Position numbers and translations under genes: made by a program. From Devriesea agamarum (GTDB lineage: Bacteria > Actinomycetota > Actinomycetes > Actinomycetales > Dermabacteraceae), in the NCBI RefSeq assembly GCF_900070355.1, contig NZ_LN849456.1:1302001-1366000 (forward strand): a stretch of DNA of 64,000 bases. Direction: 5' to 3'. Shown in pieces: positions 26,573 to 35,545 of the stretch (position 1 is its first letter; each line of letters begins with the position of its first letter). The notes under the pieces are model-generated. The model ran no database searches. It was given only the letters and a program-made list of their open reading frames with translations, and was not told the origin of the DNA.

Positions 26573-28510
26573 TTAGTGTTCAGAGTGTTCAGCGCCACGG
26601 ATTTTCCTGCCAACCCACAGCGCAATAGCCCCGTCGAAAAGAAGAAGCGACATGATGGTGATGTAGAGCAGGAACTTGGAACTGTCGGGAGGTAGCAGCC
26701 CGTCGGCAAGGGCCAGCACACCATTTCCCGCGGGCGCCGGGGGCGTCACGACATTGGGCACGATATTCACCGTCAGCGTGGCGCCTCGGGTCACACCTTT
26801 GGAGTCGGTGACAAAGTAGGTTACCGGAGAGGTGGGGCCGCGGAACCCGTCTACCGGAGTGAATGTCATATTCCCGTCGTAGACCGCGAACGTGCCCTGA
26901 TCGGGCAGCACGAGGACCCGGCCTGACCAGTGCGAGCTATTGCTGAGGTTGGGTGCCTGGATCGATTGCAGTTCCACCGACGAACGCCGGAAAGGCTGGT
27001 CTATTGAGACTGGCGCGTCGTTGGTGAGTAAATCCACGGTCACCGGATGATCCGCAGACCCTGTGATCACGTCATCGCGAATCGTCGGCAAAGCCTGCAC
27101 ATATTCCACGGAAAACACCGCCGATGCTTTATTGACCAGGTCAATATCATCGGCTTTGACCGCCACCGGGTCTGGGTTCCCCTTGAGGTCTGGCGCCGGT
27201 TGAAATATCAGCTGCATGCGATCCGGGCTAAAGCTCCACGTCCCCTGATGGGGTACGGTCACGGACTCTCGCGAATGCATCGCTGTTCCGCCGGGTCGAT
27301 CGACGTGGATGGTCAGAGTCTCAGGCCGAATATTATCGAGCCGGTCCAGCAGTGAAATATCGACCTTGTGTCCGAGTCGCGCGAACTGTTTGTGGCCCAC
27401 CACCACCGGATACATTGGCTTGAGGCGAGTTGGCAGGGTATGCATCGCCTCGTCGTTCGCCCCGATGATCGCGATTTCTGACGCCCGGCGAACTTCAGGA
27501 CTCTGAGGGGTAAACGTCGCCGTTCCGCTTTCTGGGCTGAGCTCCCACTTTCCCTGATTGGGAACCTCTACATGGGTGCCATCGTGCTGAACCGTACCCG
27601 GCGGCATACCGTCGGTGATGAAACGGAGGGTAGATGCGGACACATCCTGCGCATCATGCATCACCGGGAACACAATGGGCTGTCCATACGAAGCCGTGCG
27701 CGACAGCGTCCGCAGCAGCGGGGTGGCCAGTCTGACCGTGCCCGCAGCAGCCGCAACCCCCACCGAGTTATACGCCGTAAAACGCACGGGGCCCGGCTGG
27801 CTATCGCGAAAATCCTGAGCCGGCTCAAAGCGGGCGTTGGTGGTGCCCGGCGTAATCTGCCAGATGCCCTGATCGGGAATCACAACACGCTGCCCATCCG
27901 AGCTGACGGTCGAGCCAGGCGGTAAATCTTCGATCAGGAAGCGGAAGGTCGAGGGCATCACGTTGGCTGCTCCCCGCGACAGATCAACGGTGACCGGCGC
28001 GCCCTGACTGGCAGTGGCAGCAACGTCCTTCACACTCGGATACGCCGCCTTCAGAGGCAATGGAGCGGATAGATGTCCACTGTGACTGCGCAACGACAGG
28101 GCAATATCCAATGGTGACCCGCGGAATGTTCTGACCGGGGTGAAAATAATCCGAGCCCCGATAATTTGCCAGGTTCCCTGATCTTGAATCGTCACACGTT
28201 TATGGTCGGGCGCCACCGAATATGCGTCGCTCACGTCATCATCGTCTGCGCCCGGGACAGACAATCGACCAGAGCCAAGTTCCAGATCAGCGCGGGCCGA
28301 AGGATCCACGAGCACATTGAGGTCGAAAGTGGTCGGGTCTCCCGGCACCCCATGCACGGTGGTCGTAGTCATCGGAATGGTGAATCCCTGAGTTTCTCCG
28401 ACGGCCCGGGCAACTCCTGCGGGTGCACATATCACCGCAATCAACATGATCACGAGGAACAATATCGGGTGCCTTAAACCCATCCGGCTCTCGACTCTTT
28501 CCGTCCTCAC
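26573..28510 (-). CDS. secreted surface protein with CshA-like repeats and C-terminal TM anchor
   Basis: About 645 aa. A signal peptide (MGLRHPILFLVIMLIAVICA, cleavage near GVARA) leads into five repeats of roughly 100 residues, each with V-x-(I/V)-P-(D/N/H)-Q-G-x-(W/F), as in VVIPDQGIWQI, VEVPNQGKWEL, VTVPHQGTWSF and VLPDQGTFAV, followed by FxP. The last reads FTPVDGFRGPTSPVTYFVTD, the CshA-type fibril repeat signature. The end has a TM helix (FLLYITIMSLLLFDGAIALW) and basic tail, without LPXTG. I chose GTG 28510 because TACCGT lies 7 nt upstream; ATG 28483 is possible. It may be an adhesin or stalk, by family inference. Confidence 0.75.
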   Translation of the reverse strand: MRTERVESRMGLRHPILFLVIMLIAVICAPAGVARAVGETQGFTIPMTTTTVHGVPGDPTTFDLNVLVDPSARADLELGSGRLSVPGADDDDVSDAYSVAPDHKRVTIQDQGTWQIIGARIIFTPVRTFRGSPLDIALSLRSHSGHLSAPLPLKAAYPSVKDVAATASQGAPVTVDLSRGAANVMPSTFRFLIEDLPPGSTVSSDGQRVVIPDQGIWQITPGTTNARFEPAQDFRDSQPGPVRFTAYNSVGVAAAAGTVRLATPLLRTLSRTASYGQPIVFPVMHDAQDVSASTLRFITDGMPPGTVQHDGTHVEVPNQGKWELSPESGTATFTPQSPEVRRASEIAIIGANDEAMHTLPTRLKPMYPVVVGHKQFARLGHKVDISLLDRLDNIRPETLTIHVDRPGGTAMHSRESVTVPHQGTWSFSPDRMQLIFQPAPDLKGNPDPVAVKADDIDLVNKASAVFSVEYVQALPTIRDDVITGSADHPVTVDLLTNDAPVSIDQPFRRSSVELQSIQAPNLSNSSHWSGRVLVLPDQGTFAVYDGNMTFTPVDGFRGPTSPVTYFVTDSKGVTRGATLTVNIVPNVVTPPAPAGNGVLALADGLLPPDSSKFLLYITIMSLLLFDGAIALWVGRKIRGAEHSEH

Positions 28511-28517
28511 CTGCGAC

Positions 28518-28523
28518 ACGGTA
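28518..28523 (-). promoter_or_regulatory. -10 box of surface-protein gene
   Basis: TACCGT on the minus strand, then 7 nt, then GTG 28510. It lies back to back with the maltokinase promoter within about 60 bp. Confidence 0.4.
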
Positions 28524-28562
28524 CCAGCCCCACGATCACAGTCAGCAGTTTTCGATCGACCG

Positions 28563-28568
28563 TAAAGT
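28563..28568 (+). promoter_or_regulatory. -10 box of maltokinase gene
   Basis: TAAAGT, then 6 nt, then ATG 28575; no Shine-Dalgarno sequence. Predicted leaderless mRNA. Confidence 0.5.
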
Positions 28569-28574
28569 AGAGAT

Positions 28575-30197
28575 ATGGACGTAAGCGATGAGGCACCACA
28601 CACTGACTCAGCCTCACCGGGTGGTCTCGTGCGGTTCAGCCTTCGCGATGAGCTACCGTCTGGCGCGCTGCCACAGATAGCCCAATGGATGCGGCATGCC
28701 CGCTGGTATACCGGAGCATCATCGGATCTACCTCGTCTTTACCTGCGGGGACAAGTCCAGTTACCGGGTGTGGAGGGACCCCTCGTGCATCTCATGTTGC
28801 TCGAAGATACCGCTTCAAGCACCCCGGTTCTCTATGCGGTACCGCTTCAGGTCTTTCCCTGCGAGGACGTCCACCACAGCCGCCCGCATCAGGTAGACCC
28901 TCACGCGGTGATCGGACAGACGCACGACGGAATGCTGGTCGATGCCACCCGATCCGCATCGGGCCGGTCAGCGATACTGCGGGCCACGCTCACTGCCTGC
29001 CTGCATCCGGGATCCGTTACATCCTCACGGTGCCTATCCACCGAGCAGTCCAACACCTCCATGGTGTTCGAGTTCGACGATGCCGAGCCGATTATCGTGA
29101 AACTATTTCGCGTGATTCAACCGGGCCTAAACCCCGATATTGAGTTACAGACTGCGCTCAGTGCTCATCATTGTCCGCATCTTGCGCCCGTGCGGGGATC
29201 GTTAGAAGCTCAGTGGCCCCTCTCTGACGATCACCGTGTAGGTAAGGCAGGTAGTGACACCCTCCCCGACGTTCGCGTGGCTCACGGGCACCTCGGTATC
29301 GCTCAGCAGTTCATCCCTGATACGACGGATGGGTGGGCTTTCGCCATCGAACAGGCCCGACAGGGTCGCGACATCGCCGATGACATGGTGACCCTCGGGC
29401 AGGCAACCAGATCAGTCCACGCGAGTTTGCGCGACGCATTTGGCGAGATGCCTTTGGACCCACAACCCGTGCTTGCCCGGATGCGCGCGCACCTGAACTC
29501 CGCATCCCACACGGTGCCCCAGCTGCGCAAGCACACTGATGCCGTTCATACCATGCTGGATCGAGCAGTACACCGATCGTGGCCTTCCGCGCAGCGTATC
29601 CACGGTGACCTGCACCTTGGACAGGTAATCCGCGATGCCAACGGACGCTGGGTATTCCTGGATTTTGAAGGAGAACCGATGCGCCCCCTGTCCGAGCGTT
29701 CCCAGCCCGATGCCGCAATGCGCGACCTGGCGGGAATGCTGCGAAGCATCGACTACGCCGCAGCCTTCGCAGCCATGGCCCCCGGAAAACCGGCGCCTGG
29801 TGATGCTACCCCGGGCGATCCAGTGCCTGGTGATGCTACCCCGGACAGTCAGGCTGCGATGCCTCTATCGCTTCAGGAGTGGGCACAGCGGGCCCGCATC
29901 GCCTACCTATCTGGGTACGGGTTCCTGCCGGGCCCTGGTTCAGCCTGTGACCTGACCGTACTCGCTGCCTACGAAATCGACAAAGCCATCTATGAAGCGG
30001 TGTATGAAACGAGTTACCGCCCCAGTTGGGCACCGATTCCTCTCAGCGCCATTGAGCGCCTGACCTCAAATATCGGACCTGCAGGAAGTCCTTACCCCTC
30101 GTCCGACGGCACAAACTCAATCGGGCTCACCGACGAATACCTGTCATCCCTAATCGAGACCACACCCACCCCGCCGATAAACGGGGCCAACGCCTGA
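28575..30197 (+). CDS. maltokinase (Mak/Pep2-like) with C-terminal overrun
   Basis: ATP-dependent kinase making maltose 1-phosphate for the GlgE glucan route. The N-terminal cap contains RHARWYTGASSDLPRLY; the APH-like kinase core follows with VFEFDDAEPIIVKLFR (ATP-binding Lys), the catalytic loop RIHGDLHLGQVI (Asp about 346) and the metal motif VFLDFEGEP. Near 395-425 is a small PGDATPGDP repeat. Family members end soon after RPSWAPIPLSAIERL (about 493). Here the frame runs about 47 residues further, overlapping the jetC 3' end on the other strand by 106 bp. TreS and GlgE are not in the window. Confidence 0.85.
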   Translation: MDVSDEAPHTDSASPGGLVRFSLRDELPSGALPQIAQWMRHARWYTGASSDLPRLYLRGQVQLPGVEGPLVHLMLLEDTASSTPVLYAVPLQVFPCEDVHHSRPHQVDPHAVIGQTHDGMLVDATRSASGRSAILRATLTACLHPGSVTSSRCLSTEQSNTSMVFEFDDAEPIIVKLFRVIQPGLNPDIELQTALSAHHCPHLAPVRGSLEAQWPLSDDHRVGKAGSDTLPDVRVAHGHLGIAQQFIPDTTDGWAFAIEQARQGRDIADDMVTLGQATRSVHASLRDAFGEMPLDPQPVLARMRAHLNSASHTVPQLRKHTDAVHTMLDRAVHRSWPSAQRIHGDLHLGQVIRDANGRWVFLDFEGEPMRPLSERSQPDAAMRDLAGMLRSIDYAAAFAAMAPGKPAPGDATPGDPVPGDATPDSQAAMPLSLQEWAQRARIAYLSGYGFLPGPGSACDLTVLAAYEIDKAIYEAVYETSYRPSWAPIPLSAIERLTSNIGPAGSPYPSSDGTNSIGLTDEYLSSLIETTPTPPINGANA

Positions 30198-33100
30198 GGG
30201 TTCTTACCCGGGTTAGCTAGGAGCACCTGGAAACCGAAGTGTCGGAACGACTCCATCGCTGCGGTAATGAATTTACCTGCGCCTTTACTGAACGCCTCGT
30301 CGATAATAATCGGCGCATAGCGAGGAACATCGATCCCAGTACCAGCCAGTTGATAGCGCAGGGCAGCAGCGAGACAAAACGTCGTCAGACGCTCATTCTG
30401 CCCACCCGAGAGCGGCCCACCCGATTCATGGGCGTGGACCACAACCCCGTCGTCATTCACTTCCTCAGCATGAAAATGCACATGCCGACGCACATCCAAA
30501 ATTGCCCTCGAAGCCTGGTCATCTTGGGTGCGAGCCGCGGTGATCAGCTCCATTAAATACTTCAACGAGATGAAACGCTGCTCGGCAAGTTCACGGTCAA
30601 GCGTGACATCGTTGGCCACGGTCGCATTCACAGCCTCACCGAGTGCACGTTTAAACTCATCCAACGCGGCAAGATGCACCGGGCGCATCGACAGCTGCAA
30701 ATAACGTCCCTGATGGAACTCAACCTGGGCCAGCAAACTGTTGATCCGCACCAAACGTTTCTTAATTTCTGCCGGTTCACGAGCAATAGCGGTCGCCAAT
30801 GCCTGGACGTCCGCAACGGTATTCCCGGTGAAGAAATTAAAAAACCGTTCCTCCACATCGGGCAGTTTCTCGTCTTCGATCCGGGTCAGGATCGCTAGGT
30901 ATTCCGGCGCAGAATCTAGCGAGGTGTCGACGTCTCCCGCATCGGCGGGCCAACGCCGCGAGAACTCGCGCAAACCGGTGCGGATATCCTCCTCTGCCCG
31001 CGAGGTCTGCTTCGTCAGCTGCACGAGTTCCGCATCTAAGGTGGAGGCTGCATCGCGGGTGACCTGGTCGATGGTGGCCAGTGCCATCGTGGGTGCCACG
31101 GCGGCAAAACGCTCCGCAAGATCCTGCTCAACTTCGGGGGACAGCTCGCGGGCCGCAAGGCGCTGGCGAGCGTCCTCGAGCCGTTCGCGAGATCTCTCCG
31201 CCTGCTCATCGAGACGTCCCAGGGTGGCGGTCACGTCCAGCAGTTCTTCGTTATCATCCGAGATAGCCTGCTCGACCTCGCTGATCTGGTGGGCAATCGC
31301 GGTCAACGCTGCGGACCCATCTTCGGCGGCGCGCACCATGTCGCGCAGGTTTGCGATGCGCCGAGCCACGGAGGCTGCGTCAATATCGTCCCAGGTCACC
31401 CCCTGGATCTTGCCGATGGCGAATTGTCGATCGCGGCGGGCCTGCGCCTGGGTGTCGAGGTCCTTGCGCCGAGCCTGCGCTTCAAACAGCGCCTGCTCTG
31501 CGAGAGTCCGCTCCCCCTCGAACACTTGCCGTTTAGCTCGGTTATCAAATCCCAGAACCCAGGATGACCGGTCGTTAATTGCCCGGTCGGCACCTTTTTC
31601 GTGCCGGGTCGCGGAGTGTTTGATCTGGGCCGATTTGGTGACGGCGCGGGTGGCGTTTTTGAATTCGTCGATATTTTCAGCGCACACGTAGTCCATGCGC
31701 GATGCAATCTCGTGGGAGAGCCACTCCTGAAACTCGCCGTCTTTCACCTCGATCTTCGCCGCGAGTGAGCGCGGGTCAATCCGTGGCGTCGGCTGCACTA
31801 ACCCGGTGCGGATGCGGTTGTAGGAGATCCGCCGGCGCAGTTTCATCCCATCGATCGCTTCCGCGAACGCACCGTAGTGCCGATCTGGGACCAGGATCGA
31901 CCGTGCCAGGCTGCGCAACGCCTGTTCAGCGGCCGCAGTCCATTCTTCGTCTCCGGCGCGAACTTGCAACAGCTCCGCGGCGAACGGCAACGCACTCGGT
32001 GCAACCCCAATCGCATTCGCAACGGCATCGCGCACGGCGATGTCTTCGCTATGCATGTTCGACGCCCGCGAGCTGAGCGATGCCAGTTCCGCTTTGGTGC
32101 GCTCGAGTCGAACACTCAAGTCGCGAACCGCAGCCTCCGCCTCAAAACGGCGCTGACCAGCTTCTTTTTCTTCTGTCGCGAGACTTTCGGCGAGCGCGGT
32201 CACCTCTCGTTGCAGGGCAAGGAACATATCCTCCGCGAGCGGGGCCCGCAGATCGAGGGTGGCAAGCTGGGCCGCAAATTCTGTGGCCCGATCTTTGCGC
32301 CGGTCGCGTTCAACCTCAAGGCCGGCGATCTGCTGTTTCCAGTCGTCGATCTCGCCGCCACCGGCGCGCCGGCGCTGTTCTTTGAGCTGCGCGAGATCGT
32401 GGCGGCTTTCCTCCAAATCGGAGGTGAGTCGATGCTGCTGGGCGATGGCGCGGTCGTGTTCGCGCTGCAAATGCTCCTGTTCCTCGTGTAAGAGTCGCAC
32501 CAGGTGGCGGGCTGCGAACAGGTCAATGTCGGCGCGGCGATCAACCAGGGCGCTGCCACGACTTCGCAGGTCATTCCACAAGGTGTAGGCATCGCGTACG
32601 GTTCTCAGGCAATCCCGTTGCTCGCGCGCCGTCACCAGCGCTTCATACACCTCGGAAAGGTTCGCAAAGTTCGCTAGCGCTTGGTCCGCAAGGTCAAAGG
32701 TGCGTGGCTCTTCCAACATGTAGTCGCGTAAAAGAGCGTTGATATCTCCCAGTTCTTTGGCCGACTGGATTTTGTGCAGCAGCCCGAGCGCTTTTTCATC
32801 GGGGATTCCGAGTATCTGACAGAACTTCGCGCGGTACTCGCGGAATTGCCGGAATACTTCCACCCCGGGAATGGCTTTTTCCAGCGCCTTCGCTTCAATT
32901 TGGGTTCCGACGAACGGTTGCAGGTCGGTCACGTCAAGGGGACTGCGGGCGATCAAATATAGGCTCTTCACATCCGAATCGGCGCTGTGGCCTTTGTGCA
33001 GCAGCAGCATCCGAGTCAGCTGTACCAGGGCCCCCGCACCGTCGCGGTAGCGCAGCGAGATCACCGACAGGGTGGATTTATCGCGCAGAACTTGCTGGGT

Positions 33101-33481
33101 GAACTCCCCGGTGGTCTGGTCGTAGTGCATCGCCCAGGCGCCACGCACATAACTGGCGACGGTGCGCCGATATTTGGCGCGAGCTGGACCGGCATCTGAG
33201 GCTGCGGCGTTGAAATGCAGGCTGCGCGGCGGAGTGAGCAAGGCGCTGATCGCGTCCAGCAGCGTGGACTTGCCGGTGCCAGGACCTCCGGTAAGGAAAT
33301 AGCCTTTTGGCGAGATGGCGAGGTTGTGTGTGCCGTGGAAGGTTCCCCAGTTGGACACCTGCACGTGCGTTAACCGCCATTGACCGGGGTGGGGGTGGTC
33401 GGGGTCTCGCGGAGCGGGGGCACTGACAGCGGCGCCTGGGAGGTCCAAGCCCGCAAGCGGTGTCTCAGTCACGGTGTTCAC
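30092..33481 (-). CDS. jetC: SMC-like ATPase, Wadjet JetC / MksB family
   Basis: A 1129-aa SMC-type ATPase of the MukB/MksB/JetC group. The Walker A is GGPGTGKST (65-73) in a start region typical of JetC (VSNWGTFHGTHNLAISPKGY). Long coiled-coil arms flank a hinge-like central region (about 500-640). The ABC signature is GGPLSGGQNERLTTF and Walker B is YAPIIIDEAFSKGAGKF. JetC, with JetA and JetB, extrudes DNA loops and recognises small circular DNA. GTG 33481 lies 8 nt after a CGGTAGGCT box. The upstream neighbour is divergent rather than jetB. The stop lies inside the convergent maltokinase gene, and no jetD follows. Confidence 0.9.
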   Translation of the reverse strand: MNTVTETPLAGLDLPGAAVSAPAPRDPDHPHPGQWRLTHVQVSNWGTFHGTHNLAISPKGYFLTGGPGTGKSTLLDAISALLTPPRSLHFNAAASDAGPARAKYRRTVASYVRGAWAMHYDQTTGEFTQQVLRDKSTLSVISLRYRDGAGALVQLTRMLLLHKGHSADSDVKSLYLIARSPLDVTDLQPFVGTQIEAKALEKAIPGVEVFRQFREYRAKFCQILGIPDEKALGLLHKIQSAKELGDINALLRDYMLEEPRTFDLADQALANFANLSEVYEALVTAREQRDCLRTVRDAYTLWNDLRSRGSALVDRRADIDLFAARHLVRLLHEEQEHLQREHDRAIAQQHRLTSDLEESRHDLAQLKEQRRRAGGGEIDDWKQQIAGLEVERDRRKDRATEFAAQLATLDLRAPLAEDMFLALQREVTALAESLATEEKEAGQRRFEAEAAVRDLSVRLERTKAELASLSSRASNMHSEDIAVRDAVANAIGVAPSALPFAAELLQVRAGDEEWTAAAEQALRSLARSILVPDRHYGAFAEAIDGMKLRRRISYNRIRTGLVQPTPRIDPRSLAAKIEVKDGEFQEWLSHEIASRMDYVCAENIDEFKNATRAVTKSAQIKHSATRHEKGADRAINDRSSWVLGFDNRAKRQVFEGERTLAEQALFEAQARRKDLDTQAQARRDRQFAIGKIQGVTWDDIDAASVARRIANLRDMVRAAEDGSAALTAIAHQISEVEQAISDDNEELLDVTATLGRLDEQAERSRERLEDARQRLAARELSPEVEQDLAERFAAVAPTMALATIDQVTRDAASTLDAELVQLTKQTSRAEEDIRTGLREFSRRWPADAGDVDTSLDSAPEYLAILTRIEDEKLPDVEERFFNFFTGNTVADVQALATAIAREPAEIKKRLVRINSLLAQVEFHQGRYLQLSMRPVHLAALDEFKRALGEAVNATVANDVTLDRELAEQRFISLKYLMELITAARTQDDQASRAILDVRRHVHFHAEEVNDDGVVVHAHESGGPLSGGQNERLTTFCLAAALRYQLAGTGIDVPRYAPIIIDEAFSKGAGKFITAAMESFRHFGFQVLLANPGKNPQALAPFIGGVGVVSIRDDRYSSVSPIEFVPSDEG

Positions 33482-33489
33482 AAGAGATG

Positions 33490-33495
33490 AGCCTA
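33490..33495 (-). promoter_or_regulatory. -10 box of jetC (CGGTAGGCT-N8-GTG)
   Basis: Minus-strand GTCGGTAGGCT is followed by 8 nt (CATCTCTT) and GTG 33481. The same nine bases at the same distance precede jetB and jetA. Confidence 0.55.
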
Positions 33496-33543
33496 CCGAC
33501 TACCGGGCTGTCCCCCGCACTGCGAACATCGGAGTGTGCTCTA

Positions 33544-33549
33544 TAAAAT
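33544..33549 (+). promoter_or_regulatory. -10 box of the two-TM gene
   Basis: TAAAAT within CTATAAAATA, then 6 nt, then ATG 33556. It lies back to back with the jetC promoter, about 50 bp away. Confidence 0.55.
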
Positions 33550-33555
33550 ACGGAC

Positions 33556-34602
33556 ATGAGTAAACCTCCGATGATGTCCGCTCGTGCTCAACGTCGCAGA
33601 TCCCGAGGGGTGTTAGCTGCCGGGATTATCATTATGTTCATATACATTATGCTTACTTCCGTGATTTCCTTTGCGAGCGGAATCGGAAATCCTGAACTAG
33701 GCATCACTGCGAGACTCATCGCCGCCGCGATTTTCACAGCTCCCATCGGTCTTATCAGCTTGGTATTGCTGTGCATTGGCATCGTTGCGGAATTTAAAGC
33801 CCACAAAATCAACGGCGCCGACTGGGCGCAGGCTGAAGCGGTGGCGCGAGAATGCGGGGCGCTGCTCGCACTATCCCCTACAGAGGCCTACCGATCGCCA
33901 GATAACTTCATACTGGCTCCGCATTCTTTAATCGAAGTTGAGCGCCATTTTGATCAGAAAACAGCCGGTGAGGTGCGCGGCGCGGTAGCTCACCGTTTCT
34001 CCATGTTCGGCTCGTCATTTGGTCACACAGTCGCTAGCCGTTCGGGGTACAGCGCATCGTCGACGAGCATATTTGGCGGAACCATTCGCGGCCTGTCTGA
34101 TGTGCACCTGTCTTTGGACCAGACAACTCGCAGCGACCTCATGGGCGACGCGATCTTCGCCCTATTCGAGATAAGGGACCAGCAGGGCCACTCGGATACG
34201 GTGCGGCTGACAGCCTTGTCCAACGCCGCGGTATCCGACTGGATCTACGCTCTTATCTCTCAGACAGCGATTCGCTTCGGTCTCGACACCCACACCGGGG
34301 TCACCGTCGCCGCATATGCGGGCCAGCTCGCCAACCATTTCGGACCGGGCGATGTCTCCTATCTCTCTGATCGGCTCCACCTCATACAGCGTAACGGTGG
34401 CGACACCGATGACATCCGGATCGCGGGTCTGCCGAGCGGACGCAACGCGCTGGTAGCGGTCTCGGCTCTGCTCAATGGAAATAACGAATTGTTTGTATTC
34501 CCGTTGCGATTCCCAGCTATGTGGGGTGAAGCCCTCGGCAAGGCCTGTAGCCGACCGGCGATCGAGCAGCCTAAAGCCCACCATGCCATCGAATCATCCT
34601 AG
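33556..34602 (+). CDS. unknown two-TM membrane protein between jetB and jetC
   Basis: A 348-aa protein I do not recognise. Two hydrophobic helices lie at about 18-42 (GVLAAGIIIMFIYIMLTSVI) and 52-78 (ITARLIAAAIFTAPIGLISL); the remaining ~265 residues are soluble, with a Ser-rich glycine-containing segment (SGYSASSTSIFGGTIRG) and a mixed alpha/beta pattern. No catalytic motif is evident. It lies on the opposite strand to the jet genes, with a leaderless promoter 74 bp from jetC and its end 32 bp from the jetB stop. It may be a passenger or a membrane partner of the SMC complex; only its position suggests the latter. Confidence 0.7.
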   Translation: MSKPPMMSARAQRRRSRGVLAAGIIIMFIYIMLTSVISFASGIGNPELGITARLIAAAIFTAPIGLISLVLLCIGIVAEFKAHKINGADWAQAEAVARECGALLALSPTEAYRSPDNFILAPHSLIEVERHFDQKTAGEVRGAVAHRFSMFGSSFGHTVASRSGYSASSTSIFGGTIRGLSDVHLSLDQTTRSDLMGDAIFALFEIRDQQGHSDTVRLTALSNAAVSDWIYALISQTAIRFGLDTHTGVTVAAYAGQLANHFGPGDVSYLSDRLHLIQRNGGDTDDIRIAGLPSGRNALVAVSALLNGNNELFVFPLRFPAMWGEALGKACSRPAIEQPKAHHAIESS

Positions 34603-34634
34603 GCGGTGCCTGCAATTAAGCAGCCGCTTAGCTG

Positions 34635-35372
34635 CTACTCGCCCTGACCGCGGATGTCCGCCTCAGTATCGTCCTGGTCCATATCTGAATCCTCACCAGC
34701 CTGCCGCCCACTTGATTCAAGATCGACCCCCGCTTCGCGATAGAGCGCGGTGAATTCCCGGGCCACATCCGGGGTGATCATCAGCCGCAGAACCGGGGAG
34801 ATTTCAAAAGAGTCCCCTTGTTCATCCAGGAGTCCCGATTTATGGATCTTGGTGATACTGGCGCGTATTTCCCGGGCGAAACCGGCTTCGTCGGTGGAGG
34901 TGGACCGACGGTAGGCCGTCAACGCCTGCTCCAGTTCTTGCCGGGAGACTACTGCACGCTGGCCCCGTGAGGACTGGGTGAGGAGGTGCTGGCGCAAGAT
35001 CAGCAGAAGAATTGAATCCAGTCGATTCAGACCCGTTAGTCTGCGCAGAAGTTTGGGTGCATCGGGATCCTGTTCACTTTGTCGCACGAAGGCGACCTGT
35101 GAGTCCTCGTCGAGAACGAGCTCTAAGAAAAGGTCGGCTAAGCGCAGTTCGATAGCTTCGCGGTCGCGCAGAAGCTGAGCCCAACGCTCTGAGTCTTTGC
35201 GTCCGTCCAGGAATGGACCTTGGAGGAGCGCCACCAGCACCCGTCGGGATGGGTCAACGAGGCGACGAAAGCCCCCGGAACCGCTGCGAGTATCCGTATC
35301 GGTTCCGGGGGTGTCGGGCTCGGATGAGTCGGCGTGACGAGATTCGGGTCGACGATATGGGGAGGTGCTCAC
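34635..35372 (-). CDS. jetB: DUF4194 protein, Wadjet JetB / MksE family
   Basis: A 245-aa DUF4194 protein, the KITE (MukE/MksE-like) subunit that bridges SMC and kleisin in Jet/Mks complexes. The polar N-terminus (1-35) precedes the winged-helix-rich core: RVLVALLQGPFLDGRKDSER, WAQLLRDREAIELRLADLFL, LTGLNRLDSILLLILRQHLL and SITKIHKSGLLDE. The last ~40 residues are acidic and disordered. GTG 35372 sits 8 nt after CGGTAGGCT. It should interact with the JetC and JetA encoded on either side; neither is co-transcribed with it, judging from the intervening genes. Confidence 0.88.
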   Translation of the reverse strand: MSTSPYRRPESRHADSSEPDTPGTDTDTRSGSGGFRRLVDPSRRVLVALLQGPFLDGRKDSERWAQLLRDREAIELRLADLFLELVLDEDSQVAFVRQSEQDPDAPKLLRRLTGLNRLDSILLLILRQHLLTQSSRGQRAVVSRQELEQALTAYRRSTSTDEAGFAREIRASITKIHKSGLLDEQGDSFEISPVLRLMITPDVAREFTALYREAGVDLESSGRQAGEDSDMDQDDTEADIRGQGE

Positions 35373-35380
35373 GACGTCTC

Positions 35381-35386
35381 AGCCTA
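35381..35386 (-). promoter_or_regulatory. -10 box of jetB (CGGTAGGCT-N8-GTG)
   Basis: Minus-strand CCGGTAGGCT, 8 nt (GAGACGTC), GTG 35372. Matches jetA over ten bases and jetC over nine. Confidence 0.55.
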
Positions 35387-35545
35387 CCGGTGTCTCATCC
35401 AACCCGACGCCCTCCCTGTGTCACATACCTGGGCCGCGGCCACCGCGTTAGTCAGGGCATGGGCGACGAGATACCGGCCCTAAGGATGGGCGACGGGATA
35501 CCCGTGCCGAGGTTCGGTGGGCACGCGAGCCGGGTATGTAACAGG

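Noticed and set aside
26573-26720. Sortase signal in the surface protein (LLPPDSS before the TM helix)
   Set aside because: Positions 4 and 5 of LPXTG are not met (LPPDS), so sortase anchoring cannot be claimed.
30741-31691. 316-codon open frame on the plus strand inside jetC
   Set aside because: It lies fully antisense to the coiled-coil part of jetC; the Ser/Arg/Ala-rich composition is the typical shadow of a Glu/Arg-rich coding strand.
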